Source: Pasteurella multocida subsp. multocida OH4807 (GTDB lineage: Bacteria; Pseudomonadota; Gammaproteobacteria; Enterobacterales; Pasteurellaceae). Taken from it: a DNA stretch of 64,000 bases. The first letter of the stretch is position 1, and each line of letters begins with the position of its first letter. Location: the NCBI GenBank assembly GCA_000973525.1, contig CP004391.1, forward strand, positions 310,001-374,000, read 5' to 3'. Positions 18,502 to 28,597 of this stretch are shown piece by piece. The position numbers and the translations under genes are program-made. The notes under the pieces were generated by a model that searched no databases, was not told the DNA's origin, and saw nothing but the letters and a program-made list of their open reading frames with translations.

Positions 18502-21500
18502 TTAGAACGTTGCGGTTAAACCTAATTTAATCGTTCTACCCGGTGCTGGCATTGAGGATTTCGTCATTGGGTCAAGGTAATAACGATCCGTCAAGTTAGT
18601 CGCAGAAAGTGACACAAGTAAATTAGAATTAATTCGGTAATTCACATAAGCATCCACTAAGAAAACTGGCTGCCAACGTGGGTTATTATTGGTGTTGGCA
18701 AACCAACCCGCATCACGCAATGATTTGTTTCGTGTTTCTTTCACATTGGTGTGATAAACCATTCGTGTGCCTAACTCTAATTTGCGATCCAATAAACGCA
18801 TACCTAAATTCGAAGTGATTGAATATTTCGGTAAAATGGTATTTTTTAAATAACCATTCGCATTACCGCCGTTCACACATTCCGGAAGCGTTTCAAGTTT
18901 ATTATTTTGAATATATCCACCGTCAGTAATTGCCGAACCTTTATCACAGAATTTATTTCGGATGTTGTAGCTAATGCCTAAATCGCCAAAGAAATTGCCT
19001 TGATCGTAACGTGCTTGTAACTCAACACCTTCTAAAATACGCTTATCAAACTGCTTCATTTCGTAAGTTTCGTCACGATCAAAAATATTATATGTAGTGT
19101 TGCGATACCAATTTAAACGAACGTCTGCACGTTCTAAACTTGGGAAAAATCCACGTAAATCATGCACATAACCGACTTCAATATTTTTACTGTGTTCAGG
19201 TTTACGTTGATAGAACGGCGTTAAAATATCAATTGAATAACCGATTGTATCTTCAAAAATACTTGGCATTCGTTTGGTTTCATCATAACGGGCATAAAGG
19301 CGTGCATTTGGGCTTAAAAACACGGTTGCACCAAAAGAAGGGGCCCAAGCGTGTGCTTTACGCTCGGCTTTTTTCATTTGCTCCCATTGCGCTGCTGTCA
19401 ATGGAATACGTTCAGGCTGTGTAGTATCTCCCATATTAACTTCGTATCGATACACTTCTTCACCTGTCAGCGGGTGTTTCATTTTTTCCGTTAACATTTG
19501 TTTAGTAATGCGACCATCATTAAGTGGGAAAGTCTCTGGTGAAAAACGGCCATATTGATCACGCTCCCAATAAATGTTTGTCGCTTCACCTGCCCAAGGA
19601 TCTAAATCTTTTGCTCCAACTTCTTCTTCCGTAGGTGCCACATAGCCATTATCTGCTAAATATTTTTCGTGAAAGGCATAAAACGCCTCAGTATCTTTTA
19701 TAAAAAGCTCGTCATTAAAATCACCATTTGACAATAAATATTTTGGGTCATCCATATGAAGATTTGGATCTTGATCACCATAAAGCTCATTAAATTTATT
19801 ACGTAATGCAGCCCCTAAATCTTCTTTTTTATTGTAATTGGTATAGTTTTTCATTTCTTCTGGGGTAAAACTGCCGTATGGCTTATAAATACGATAACTT
19901 AGTGGTATTCTTCCCGCATAAATGCGATCATCTGGCGCTAAATTGCGGATTTTTTCCTGTAACCCAATATCTTTGGATTTGTAGTGGGTATATTTCATCC
20001 CCGCAGTCAACATTAGCCAGTCTGTTGGCGTATATTCAAATTTAAAGCCTGCAGTAAATTCGTTACGTTTTCCTTTTCGATCACCTGATTTGGCGTCATT
20101 ATCGGAACGACAGATATTCTCAGTGCCAGCCCCATATTTAGAAGAATCTAAACAAATAAGCTCTGATGCCTCCCAAGTTTGACGCATCATATTATATTTA
20201 TCCCATAACGCATACACGTTGGTACTGTCTAAGGTTTCACGACGGTAATTTGCCATGACATCTAAAGTTAACTTAGGATGTAACGCAAAACGGTTGCTGA
20301 AAGTCACGCCAAAGTGATTATCCCGCGCAAATTGCACCTGTGAAGGTTGGGTATTTAATAAGCCGTCAAAATTTGGTGTCGCATTCCCACTATTGAGATA
20401 CTTACGAGCCATTTTGTTCACTTCTTCTAATAAAAGCCCTTGGTAATGTGCACGCTGATCAGGTGGTAAGCCGTGCAATACATGCTCTAGGTTTTCAATA
20501 CCTTCACGTTGCCCGACAATGCTAAACACATCAGAACGCATATAACCCCATTCTTTGTCATAAAATAAGATATCACCAGGTGTACCTCCTGATGTATTGG
20601 TTTCAGTACGGTTCCATACCGACCACAAGCCAATTTTTAAATCAATCCATTTATTGTTTTCAGGGTTATACGCAAAATCTACACTTGCGGTGGTTTGCTT
20701 CACATTGGCTAAAGGCCATTCTCGCACCGCACCATCATCACGGGTAAGTACAGTACCTAAGCGAGAAGGCATAATGTCACCGTAATCAATTTTAGAGTGG
20801 CGAATATTTGCACTGACACTTGCGGCATCTGTTAATTTAGCTTTGCCTTTGAGTAACCAAGATTTACTGTGATAAGAGGTATTTGGCACTTCTTTGCCTG
20901 GGTGGTAAATTTTGGCAATTAACGGAATATAAGGATCGTCGGAATTCATCTCGTTAAAGTTAGGCGGTTCCGTTAAATCTTCACCATATTTATTGCCACC
21001 CTTTTTACCTGAAAAGTAATTGCCTTTGGTGCGGTATGCATAAGCAGCTAAAGCTTCATAGCCTTCATCTTTGACCGCTACAGCTAAACGTGCTGCATTA
21101 TCATTGAAAAATTTATTTCGACCTTGTGAACGCGCTAAAATCTGCTCATTATTTTTGAAGAAAACCGCATATTCGCCCAATTCTGCACTGCCATCTGGAG
21201 CTGCAATACGGTAATCTTGCCCAATTGCACTCCCCTGATAAGGACGTGCCTTAATAGAATTATTGGCAGTTTCGGTTTTCAGCTCAATGCCCCATTTTTT
21301 ACCAGGCTTCACAATATCATCTGCATTCAAGGTTTTCATACGTACCGTACCGCCCGCCCCTGTACGTAAAGTGCGGTCTAAATTTGGACCTTTTTCTACA
21401 TCCACTTCACTGATTAAAAAAGGATCGAGGTAATTTCGGTTATTGACGCCAGAATAGCCACGCCAAATGGTAATCGCTTGCTCAGTATCATCGACTAATA

Positions 21501-21843
21501 CAGGAATACGCCCTTGCCCCCAAGTGCTACGAATAATCGGGTCAATCGCCCCTCCGTTACGAGCATCACCACTATAAACCCCAGTCACACCACTAATTAA
21601 ATCTGCCACCGAATGATTATGAAAGGTTTCAATTTCTTTCTTACTTTTATATTCAGTCACTTGATCTTTAAGGAAAACGTTATCTTTACCTGCGATTGCT
21701 TTATTTTGAGAAGTCCCTTCTACAACTATCGTATCTAAATTAGTTGCAGCATAAGATTGGGGAATATTCAATAAAAAGAGAAGTAATGCCGTTGCAAGAC
21801 TCTTTTCTTTAAAAGACAGGTTGTTATTACTTATTACGCTCAT
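18502..21843 (-). CDS. TonB-dependent outer-membrane receptor, probable iron/haem uptake (copy 1)
   Basis: Large outer-membrane receptor of 1113 residues from the ATG at 21841-21843, chosen for GGAGAG just upstream; an extended frame to 21918 would bury the signal peptide. Signal peptide LATALLLFLLNIPQSYAA, then a TonB-box-like LDTIVVEG, a plug domain (about residues 55-200, with GVTGVYSGDARNGGAIDPII and RIPVLVDDTEQ) and a long 22-strand-type barrel ending in aromatic F (GLTATF), as expected for outer-membrane insertion. A Fur-like box lies 29 bases upstream, so low iron probably induces it. It is a close paralogue of the receptor at 23437. The substrate (haem, haemoglobin or other) is not readable from sequence. 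An uptake core lies at 21369-21377. Confidence 0.9.
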   Translation of the reverse strand: MSVISNNNLSFKEKSLATALLLFLLNIPQSYAATNLDTIVVEGTSQNKAIAGKDNVFLKDQVTEYKSKKEIETFHNHSVADLISGVTGVYSGDARNGGAIDPIIRSTWGQGRIPVLVDDTEQAITIWRGYSGVNNRNYLDPFLISEVDVEKGPNLDRTLRTGAGGTVRMKTLNADDIVKPGKKWGIELKTETANNSIKARPYQGSAIGQDYRIAAPDGSAELGEYAVFFKNNEQILARSQGRNKFFNDNAARLAVAVKDEGYEALAAYAYRTKGNYFSGKKGGNKYGEDLTEPPNFNEMNSDDPYIPLIAKIYHPGKEVPNTSYHSKSWLLKGKAKLTDAASVSANIRHSKIDYGDIMPSRLGTVLTRDDGAVREWPLANVKQTTASVDFAYNPENNKWIDLKIGLWSVWNRTETNTSGGTPGDILFYDKEWGYMRSDVFSIVGQREGIENLEHVLHGLPPDQRAHYQGLLLEEVNKMARKYLNSGNATPNFDGLLNTQPSQVQFARDNHFGVTFSNRFALHPKLTLDVMANYRRETLDSTNVYALWDKYNMMRQTWEASELICLDSSKYGAGTENICRSDNDAKSGDRKGKRNEFTAGFKFEYTPTDWLMLTAGMKYTHYKSKDIGLQEKIRNLAPDDRIYAGRIPLSYRIYKPYGSFTPEEMKNYTNYNKKEDLGAALRNKFNELYGDQDPNLHMDDPKYLLSNGDFNDELFIKDTEAFYAFHEKYLADNGYVAPTEEEVGAKDLDPWAGEATNIYWERDQYGRFSPETFPLNDGRITKQMLTEKMKHPLTGEEVYRYEVNMGDTTQPERIPLTAAQWEQMKKAERKAHAWAPSFGATVFLSPNARLYARYDETKRMPSIFEDTIGYSIDILTPFYQRKPEHSKNIEVGYVHDLRGFFPSLERADVRLNWYRNTTYNIFDRDETYEMKQFDKRILEGVELQARYDQGNFFGDLGISYNIRNKFCDKGSAITDGGYIQNNKLETLPECVNGGNANGYLKNTILPKYSITSNLGMRLLDRKLELGTRMVYHTNVKETRNKSLRDAGWFANTNNNPRWQPVFLVDAYVNYRINSNLLVSLSATNLTDRYYLDPMTKSSMPAPGRTIKLGLTATF

Positions 21844-21871
21844 AAATGCTCTCCACAAAACAATATAAAAA

Positions 21872-21886
21872 TGATAATAATTCTTA
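21872..21886 (-). promoter_or_regulatory. Fur-like box upstream of receptor copy 1
   Basis: TGATAATAATTCTTA matches 12 of 14 positions of TGATAATNATTATCA, 29 bases before the start codon. Confidence 0.6.
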
Positions 21887-21985
21887 ATTTTATTATTGAT
21901 CATTTTTGATGCAATCAAGTAATTTCATTTTTGTGAAGGAAGACACAAAATTCGCTCATTTTTTGTAAGCGTTACCAAAACTGAG

Positions 21986-22003
21986 TTACTTAATATTAAG
22001 TAA
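21986..22003. repeat. Perfect 18-bp palindrome upstream of tyrS
   Basis: TTACTTAAT joined to ATTAAGTAA with no spacer. It lies between divergent receptor 1 and tyrS. A dimeric regulator site is possible; no known consensus is recognised. Confidence 0.5.
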
Positions 22004-22026
22004 AACGGCAAATATTAATCGTGGAT

Positions 22027-22045
22027 AAAGCCCTGTCTGGGCTTT
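22027..22045. terminator. Hairpin in the receptor 1 / tyrS gap
   Basis: AAAGCCC, loop tgtct, GGGCTTT. It is a terminator-like hairpin between two divergent genes, overlapping the -35 area of the putative tyrS promoter (TATAAT at 22065-22070), so it does not terminate either neighbour in the usual way. Confidence 0.4.
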
Positions 22046-22064
22046 TCATTTATTGAATAATCAC

Positions 22065-22070
22065 TATAAT
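22065..22070 (+). promoter_or_regulatory. Probable -10 element of tyrS
   Basis: TATAAT 36 bases before the tyrS ATG, with TTTTCA (22043-22048) as a weak -35 at 16-base spacing. Confidence 0.5.
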
Positions 22071-22105
22071 GTAGAGTTTTATATTGAATAACACAGGATA
22101 AAATA

Positions 22106-23293
22106 ATGACGGATATCAATACAGTCCTCGCCGAGCTGAAACGCGGTGTAGATGAAGTGCTTTCAGAAGCTGATTTAATCGAAAAACTAAAAGAAAACCG
22201 CCCTTTACGCGTCAAATTAGGTGCTGACCCAACTGCACCAGATATTCACTTAGGCCACACTGTTGTATTAAATAAATTACGTCAATTCCAACAATTCGGG
22301 CACGAAGTGATCTTCTTAATCGGTGACTTCACTGGTATGGTTGGTGACCCATCTGGCAAAAACAGCACCCGCCCACCGCTTAGCCGTGAAGATGTTCTAC
22401 TCAATGCGGAAACTTATAAACAACAAATCTACAAAATTTTAGATCCGCAAAAAACTCGCATTGTATTTAACTCAAGCTGGTTAGGTGAGTTAGGGACTGA
22501 AGGGATGATTCGTTTAACATCTAACTATACGGTTGCACGTATGTTAGAGCGTGATGATTTCAAAAAACGTTTTGGTAACAATCAACCTATCGCAATTCAC
22601 GAATTTATTTATCCATTATTACAAGGTTATGACTCTGTTGCGCTAGAAGCAGATATTGAGCTTGGCGGTACAGACCAAAAATTCAACTTACTTGTCGGTC
22701 GTGAATTACAAAAATCAGCAGGTCAAAAACCACAAGTAGCAATCACATTACCATTATTAGTAGGCTTAGACGGCGAGAAGAAAATGTCGAAATCGCTTGG
22801 TAACTACATTGGTGTAACTGAAGCTCCAAGCGAAATGTTTGGTAAAGTGATGTCGATTTCTGATGATTTAATGTGGGATTGGTACAACTTACTTTCATTC
22901 CGCCCATTAACTGAAATTGCACAGTTAAAACAAGAAGTAGAAAGTGGTCGTAACCCACGTGATGTAAAAGTATTACTTGCGAAAGAAATTATCGCGCGTT
23001 TCCACTCTGAAGCAGATGCAGAAGCAGCGGAACAAGAGTTCATCAATCGTTTCCAAAAAGGTGCAATTCCAGATGAAATGCCAGAATTTACTTTCGAAGG
23101 CGAAATAGGATTAGCAAACTTACTAAAAGAAGCTGGCTTAGTTGCATCCACTTCAGAAGCAAACCGTATGGTTCAGCAAGGTGGTGTAAAAATCGACGGT
23201 GAAAAAGTCGAAGATGCAAAATTAACCATTTCAGCAGGCACCGCAGTTTACCAAGTTGGGAAACGCAAATTTGCCCGTGTGATGGTGAAATAA
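22106..23293 (+). CDS. tyrS: Tyrosyl-tRNA synthetase
   Basis: Class Ic synthetase that charges tRNA-Tyr. It has the HIGH-type motif HLGH at residues 48-51, KMSKS at 226-230, and a C-terminal S4 RNA-binding domain ([20 protein letters not shown] onward). At 395 residues it belongs to the shorter TyrRS group seen in Haemophilus and Pasteurella rather than the 424-residue E. coli type. AGGA precedes the ATG. It is transcribed opposite to both flanking receptor genes and so interrupts the receptor pair. Confidence 0.96.
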   Translation: MTDINTVLAELKRGVDEVLSEADLIEKLKENRPLRVKLGADPTAPDIHLGHTVVLNKLRQFQQFGHEVIFLIGDFTGMVGDPSGKNSTRPPLSREDVLLNAETYKQQIYKILDPQKTRIVFNSSWLGELGTEGMIRLTSNYTVARMLERDDFKKRFGNNQPIAIHEFIYPLLQGYDSVALEADIELGGTDQKFNLLVGRELQKSAGQKPQVAITLPLLVGLDGEKKMSKSLGNYIGVTEAPSEMFGKVMSISDDLMWDWYNLLSFRPLTEIAQLKQEVESGRNPRDVKVLLAKEIIARFHSEADAEAAEQEFINRFQKGAIPDEMPEFTFEGEIGLANLLKEAGLVASTSEANRMVQQGGVKIDGEKVEDAKLTISAGTAVYQVGKRKFARVMVK

Positions 23294-23388
23294 GCAAAAT
23301 TGCTGTAAAACAGACCGCACTTTGTTTCAATACATTATCCTAATGGCTGTCGATACACTGCCCATTTTTTATTTTTCTCGCACACAAA

Positions 23389-23415
23389 AAAGCCCTATCT
23401 ACACAATAGGGCTTT
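23389..23415. terminator. Bidirectional terminator between tyrS and receptor copy 2
   Basis: AAAGCCCTAT (23389-23398) pairs with ATAGGGCTTT (23406-23415): a perfect 10-bp stem. The minus strand has a run of six T after it, so it is best placed to end the receptor transcript. An uptake core lies at 23314-23322. Confidence 0.85.
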
Positions 23416-23436
23416 CAAATAAAATGACAAAACGTG

Positions 23437-26400
23437 CTAAAATCTTGCGGTTAAACCAAGTTTTACCGTACGACCTGGTGCAGGCATGGAAGATCTTGTC
23501 ATCGGGTCAAGATAATAACGATCTGTTAAGTTAGTCCCTGATAAAGTGAGTAACAAGTTCTCATTCACTTGATAATTAATATAGGCATCCACTAAGAACA
23601 CTGGCTTCCAACGAGGTACATTGCCATATCCTGGGAAACCTGCATCAAATAAGGATTTGTTGCGCGTTTCTTTGACATCGGTGTGATAAACCAAGCGAGT
23701 ACCTAGCTCCAATTTTTCATCCAACAAACGCATACCTAAATTTGAAGTGATGCTGTATTTCGGCAAAATAGTATTTTTCAAATAACCATTGGCGTTACCG
23801 CCATTCACACAAACTGGGTGGATCCTATTTCCTTGAATAGAGAAGTCGTTATTAATAATAGCTGACTCTTTATCACAGAATTTATTACGGATATTGTAAC
23901 TAATGCCTAAATCTGCGAAGAAATTGCCTTGATCATAACGTGCTTGTAACTCTAATCCCTCTAAAATACGTTTTTCAAATTGACGCATTTCATAATTCAC
24001 ATCACGGTCAAAAATATTTTTGGTGGTATTTTTGTACCAATTTAAGCGAATATCCGCCCGTCTTAACTGTGGGAAGAAACCACGTAAATCATGTACATAA
24101 CCAATTTCAATATTTTTACTGTGTTCTGGTTTACGTTTATAGAAAGGTGTCAACACGGCTACTGAATAACCAATGGTATCTTCAAATAAACTTGGCATCC
24201 GTTTAGTTTCATCATAGCGTGCATAAATCCGTGCATTAGGGCTTAAAAATACCGTTGCACTGAATGACGGAGCCCAAGCGTGAGCTTTACGTTCGGCTTT
24301 TTTCATGGCTGCCCACTGAGCATCCGTCAGTGGGATATGAGTTCCTTTTGCAGAACCTTCAAGTCGATAGCGATAAATTTTCTCTCCAGCTAACCATTTA
24401 CCCGCTCTCTCAAAATTGCGAGGGATTACTTCCTCATTTTTTCCCGTAATGGGATTTTCAACTAATTCTTTCAAACTAGCAGGATCAATTTCCCCATTAA
24501 AAGTTGGAAATTCCTCTCCTGGATAATTACCATATTCATTTCTATACCAGGAAAATTCTTTAACAAGATCATATTTCATTCCTGAACCTTGAGCATTAAA
24601 ATATTTTTCTTCAAATTCTTTTTCCTCTGCTGATAACTCTGGAAAATTGTTCGCAAGTTTAAATTCTTCGAATCTCCTATCCCTTTCATTCCGAAAATAA
24701 GAAACACACACATTAGGAGCAAAACCTGCTTGCTGACAAATCTCGTCCGATGTCATACCTTGACTTAATAAAGTATCGTAGGTGGGATATTTTTCTGCAA
24801 ATTGTTTTGTAAGTTCAATTTGGCGGTTATAGGTTTTTTTATAACGTTCAGCAACTGCCTTATCCGCATCTTCTAGTTCTTTAACTTTCAATAAACTTAA
24901 TTTAATCACAGAAGGATTTTGAATTGCCTCTTTGCTCATATCCTTAATTTTTTCTTGTAACCCCTTATCTTTCGATTTGTAGTGGGTATATTTCATCCCC
25001 GCCGTGAGCATTAACCAATCTGTTGGCATATATTCAAAACGGAAACCCGCATTAAACTCATTACGCGTGCCTTTTCTGGGTGCCGCTTTGGCATCAGTAC
25101 TGATCCCCACTTTACAAGCATTTGGATTGGTTGGGCTACAATCACCAGACATTGCACCTGGTACTTTATATTTTTCCCATAATCCAAATACGGTGTCCGT
25201 TTCGAGAGTTTCACGGCGATAGTTCGCCATCACATCAAGATTTAATCTTGGATGGAGCTCAAAGCGATTACTCATCGTTATCCCCCAATGGTTATCACGC
25301 GCAAATTGGGCATGTGCTTTTTGCGTATTAAAAATGCCATCTGTGTTTGGAGTTGCCGTGCCTGAATTTAAATAAGCCTCACTTTTTTCTTTCATGAGTT
25401 TAACTAACTCTTTTTCCACTTCTTTACGGAAATTAGGATCATCAAAATCGAAATTCCAATCTGGATGCATTTGCATATATTGTGGTCCTACAATGCTATA
25501 GGCTTCGTTAATTGCTTCCATACGCATATTGCTATATTGCTGATCAGAGAACAATACATCCATTGGTGAGCCACCCGCTGTATTGGTTAAGGTCTTATTC
25601 CACAATGCCCAAGCTCCAATCTTTAAATCAAGCCACTTATTATCTGGTGAATTAAGTTCATAGTTAAAACTGATGGATTTTTGTTTTACATTAGCAAGAG
25701 GCCATTCTAGAACTGTACCTAATCCCCCCCAAACTTGACCTAAACGTGATGGCATAATATCGCCATATTGAATATCACTTTGTCTAAAATTCATATTTAC
25801 ATTGGAATAATCATTAATATAGTATTTTCCTTTCAGTAATAAAGATTTAGATTCATACGAGGTATTCGGTGTTTCATATTTCGGATAATAAATTTTCGCA
25901 ATATAAGGCACATAAGGATCATCACTGTAAAGATTAACATTTCGCTCCATAGGTTTTCCTTCACCATAACGATGTCCCCCTTTCGAACCTGCATAATAAT
26001 TTCCCTTATTGCGATAAGCATACGCAGCTAGACCCTCAAACTTATCTTGCTTAGTTGCAACGGCAAGACGAATCGCATTATCATTAAAGAACTTATTACG
26101 CCCACCGCTACGTGCTTCTTGACGATCATCTCCTTTGAAGAAAGCCGCCCATTCCCCTAATTCAGCTCCACCAAGTTGGCTAACTTTACGATAATCTTCA
26201 CCAAAAATATAAGGTCCAGGTCGTTTTTTAATTGAGTTATTAGCGGTTTCTGCTTTTAGCTCGATCCCCCATTTATCGCCAGGTTTAACAATATCATTAA
26301 CAGAGAGTGTACTCATTCTGACTGTCCCTGCCGATCCTGTACGTAAAGAGCGGTTCAAACTTGGACCTTTTTCAACTGAAACCGAGCTAATCAAGAATGG

Positions 26401-26814
26401 ATCAAGGTAATTGCGGTTTGATACCCCAGCATAACCACGCCAAATTGTAATAGATTGTTCTGTGTCATCGACTAAGACAGGAATCCGCCCCTGTCCCCAT
26501 GCACTACGAATAATCGGATCAATGGCACCACCGTTACGAGCATCGCCACTATAAACTCCCGTGACACCACTAAATAAATCAGAAACCGAATGGCCATGGA
26601 ACGCTTCAATTTCTTTTTTGCTTTTGTATTCTGTCACTTGATCTTTAGTAAACACACTGTCTTTTCCTGCTTGAGCGTTATTATCCCCTTTGCTGCCAAC
26701 CACAATGGTTTCTAGGCTGGTAGCTTGTGCAACAGAAAGATTTAATAACATCAAAAGCAACGTTGTCGCTAAACTAACGCACCTTAATTGGTTTGAGTTT
26801 TTGATCTTAAACAT
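23437..26814 (-). CDS. TonB-dependent outer-membrane receptor, probable iron/haem uptake (copy 2)
   Basis: Receptor of 1125 residues, starting at ATG 26812-26814 after GGAGG. Signal peptide LATTLLLMLLNLSVAQAT, TonB-box-like LETIVVGS, a plug nearly identical to copy 1 (VTEYKSKKEIEAFHGHSV; GVTGVYSGDARNGGAIDPII), a barrel and a terminal GLTARF. The last ~300 residues also track copy 1 closely (KAHAWAPSF, DETKRMPS, NIFDRD, ILEG.ELQARYDQGNFF). The stretch from about residue 600 to 800 is different in sequence and rich in Lys/Glu, and probably forms extracellular loops. A Fur-like box with two intact GATAAT hexamers lies upstream. The substrate is unknown. Confidence 0.9.
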   Translation of the reverse strand: MFKIKNSNQLRCVSLATTLLLMLLNLSVAQATSLETIVVGSKGDNNAQAGKDSVFTKDQVTEYKSKKEIEAFHGHSVSDLFSGVTGVYSGDARNGGAIDPIIRSAWGQGRIPVLVDDTEQSITIWRGYAGVSNRNYLDPFLISSVSVEKGPSLNRSLRTGSAGTVRMSTLSVNDIVKPGDKWGIELKAETANNSIKKRPGPYIFGEDYRKVSQLGGAELGEWAAFFKGDDRQEARSGGRNKFFNDNAIRLAVATKQDKFEGLAAYAYRNKGNYYAGSKGGHRYGEGKPMERNVNLYSDDPYVPYIAKIYYPKYETPNTSYESKSLLLKGKYYINDYSNVNMNFRQSDIQYGDIMPSRLGQVWGGLGTVLEWPLANVKQKSISFNYELNSPDNKWLDLKIGAWALWNKTLTNTAGGSPMDVLFSDQQYSNMRMEAINEAYSIVGPQYMQMHPDWNFDFDDPNFRKEVEKELVKLMKEKSEAYLNSGTATPNTDGIFNTQKAHAQFARDNHWGITMSNRFELHPRLNLDVMANYRRETLETDTVFGLWEKYKVPGAMSGDCSPTNPNACKVGISTDAKAAPRKGTRNEFNAGFRFEYMPTDWLMLTAGMKYTHYKSKDKGLQEKIKDMSKEAIQNPSVIKLSLLKVKELEDADKAVAERYKKTYNRQIELTKQFAEKYPTYDTLLSQGMTSDEICQQAGFAPNVCVSYFRNERDRRFEEFKLANNFPELSAEEKEFEEKYFNAQGSGMKYDLVKEFSWYRNEYGNYPGEEFPTFNGEIDPASLKELVENPITGKNEEVIPRNFERAGKWLAGEKIYRYRLEGSAKGTHIPLTDAQWAAMKKAERKAHAWAPSFSATVFLSPNARIYARYDETKRMPSLFEDTIGYSVAVLTPFYKRKPEHSKNIEIGYVHDLRGFFPQLRRADIRLNWYKNTTKNIFDRDVNYEMRQFEKRILEGLELQARYDQGNFFADLGISYNIRNKFCDKESAIINNDFSIQGNRIHPVCVNGGNANGYLKNTILPKYSITSNLGMRLLDEKLELGTRLVYHTDVKETRNKSLFDAGFPGYGNVPRWKPVFLVDAYINYQVNENLLLTLSGTNLTDRYYLDPMTRSSMPAPGRTVKLGLTARF

Positions 26815-26837
26815 ACTTAGCCTCCAATTTAATTAAA

Positions 26838-26852
26838 TAAAAATCATTATCA
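26838..26852 (-). promoter_or_regulatory. Fur-like box upstream of receptor copy 2
   Basis: On the minus strand TGATAATGATTTTTA matches 12 of 14 defined positions of the Fur consensus, and AATGATAATGAT contains two overlapping Fur hexamers. It ends 23 bases before the start codon. Confidence 0.65.
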
Positions 26853-26970
26853 TTAATATTAAATAAGGGGTAATTCTAAGAAATGTACATTTATCATTCA
26901 ATTATAAAAATGTTATTTTGTGATCTTGAACACACATTTATTTAACAATGTAATAACATTTACAAAATAG

Positions 26971-26996
26971 AAAAGACCGCACAATGCGGTCTTTTT
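26971..26996 (-). terminator. Terminator after truB
   Basis: AAAAGACCGC (26971-26980), loop acaat, GCGGTCTTTT (26986-26995). It follows the truB stop on the minus strand. Confidence 0.85.
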
Positions 26997-27021
26997 ATAA
27001 AAGATGATCAATAATTTAAGC

Positions 27022-27942
27022 TCAATATTGCGAGACTAAACGCTGCGGATGAATAACATTACGCTCATCTACTAACGCAACCCCCAAGAATTGCTGCTTA
27101 TCCGAAAACAAGCGAACCTGCCCAATACATGCATTTGGATTATCAAACTTCACACGTTGACCAAACCCAATCGCTTTGCTCTGCTCTTCTGTTAACACTA
27201 AAGCTGGCAACTTAGAAACCGCACTATCAACAGGTAATAAATGTTGATCAAGTACAGCAAGATCCTGTCGCTCTGCTAATTCTTGTAAACGATTCCAATC
27301 CATCATTGCTTCAACAGGATAATCCGCCACTGCTGTGCGACGTAATACCGTCACATGGGCACCGCAACCTAAATACTCACCTAAGTCGTCCACTAGGGTA
27401 CGAATATACGTTCCTTTTGAGCAATGAACCTCTAAAGTTAAGTATGGTGCCTGATACTCAATAAACTGCAATTCAAAAATCGTAATAGGACGCGCTTCAC
27501 GTTCAACCGTGATGCCCGCACGTGCGTATTCATACAGCGGTTTACCTTGATGTTTCAGCGCCGAAAACATGGTTGGGACTTGCATGAGATCTCCACGAAA
27601 ATGTGGCAACGCGGCAAGAATATCCTGCTCGTTCACTTGCACCGCCCGAGTCTCAACAATTTGTCCTTCTGCATCAGAGGTATCGGTTCTTTCACCCAGT
27701 TTCGCCGTAACGCGATAACGTTTATCTGCATCTAATAAAAACTGCGAAAACTTAGTTGCTTCCCCCAAACAAATGGGTAACATCCCCGTTGCTAAAGGAT
27801 CTAATGCCCCAGTATGCCCTGCCTTGTTGGCTTGGAAAAGACGTTTGACTTTTTGCATAATGTCATTCGAACTCGTCCCCTGCGGCTTATCGAGCAAAAA
27901 AACACCATCAATATCACGTCCGCGCTTACGAGGTTTTGACAT
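27022..27942 (-). CDS. truB: tRNA pseudouridine-55 synthase TruB
   Basis: Makes pseudouridine 55 in the T-loop of tRNAs and acts as a tRNA-folding chaperone. The catalytic aspartate is D48 in [22 protein letters not shown] near residue 17 and the [10 protein letters not shown] motif near 175 are also diagnostic. The 306 residues include the C-terminal PUA-like part. The start overlaps the rbfA stop by one base (TAATG), so the two are translationally coupled. Confidence 0.97.
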   Translation of the reverse strand: MSKPRKRGRDIDGVFLLDKPQGTSSNDIMQKVKRLFQANKAGHTGALDPLATGMLPICLGEATKFSQFLLDADKRYRVTAKLGERTDTSDAEGQIVETRAVQVNEQDILAALPHFRGDLMQVPTMFSALKHQGKPLYEYARAGITVEREARPITIFELQFIEYQAPYLTLEVHCSKGTYIRTLVDDLGEYLGCGAHVTVLRRTAVADYPVEAMMDWNRLQELAERQDLAVLDQHLLPVDSAVSKLPALVLTEEQSKAIGFGQRVKFDNPNACIGQVRLFSDKQQFLGVALVDERNVIHPQRLVSQY

Positions 27943-28349
27943 TATTTTTCCTCTGATAACACATCATTTTCATCATCAATATGACGAGCTTGATCTTGGC
28001 GGACTACGTTGGTCACTAAGTTAGACATGCGCATTCCCTCAATCAAAGAGCGGTCATAAACAAAACGAATTTCTGGTACAATACGTAAACGCATGGCTTT
28101 ACCTAATAAACTACGGATATAGGGCGATGCTTTTTCCAGTCCTTTCATCCCCTCTTCAATCGCTGCTTCATCATTATCAAATAAAAAAGTGACAAAGACC
28201 TTGGCATATGCAAGATCGCTTGATACTTCAACATCAGAGACAGTCACCATACCAATACGTGGGTCTTTGACTTCACGCTGTAAAATCACCGCAATTTCCT
28301 TTTGAATTTCCTGGGCAACGCGATCACTACGTTTAAATTCTCTTGCCAT
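27942..28349 (-). CDS. rbfA: 30S ribosome-binding factor RbfA
   Basis: KH-fold protein of 135 residues that assists late 30S maturation. The start [20 protein letters not shown] and the [26 protein letters not shown] block are characteristic. It sits in the usual order nusA-infB-rbfA-truB, but a hairpin terminator (28551) separates it from infB, so it may have its own promoter in the 248-base gap. Confidence 0.96.
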   Translation of the reverse strand: MAREFKRSDRVAQEIQKEIAVILQREVKDPRIGMVTVSDVEVSSDLAYAKVFVTFLFDNDEAAIEEGMKGLEKASPYIRSLLGKAMRLRIVPEIRFVYDRSLIEGMRMSNLVTNVVRQDQARHIDDENDVLSEEK

Positions 28350-28550
28350 TTGCTTTTCCTTTCTTGTTCATTAAGACGTGTATTTTGGCATAAATACCGC
28401 ATTTTTAACACAGATAACTGAACGTTACAGACCATTTTATCTCAATTGCTCTGACATGTTGAGTGTGCTTCACGTATTCCAATTGAGAAATGTGAACGTC
28501 TTACTCTCTCGCGTCATGTTATATTGTTCAACTTATCTTATAACAAAAAA

Positions 28551-28572
28551 GCGGATAGCCATGACTATCCGC
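28551..28572 (-). terminator. Terminator between infB and rbfA
   Basis: GCGGATAG (28551-28558), loop ccatga, CTATCCGC (28565-28572), with a T6 run after it on the minus strand. It comes just after the infB stop and upstream of rbfA. The rest of the gap (28350-28597) shows nothing else. Confidence 0.8.
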
Positions 28573-28597
28573 TCAGAATCTAATTGTCTGACTGACG

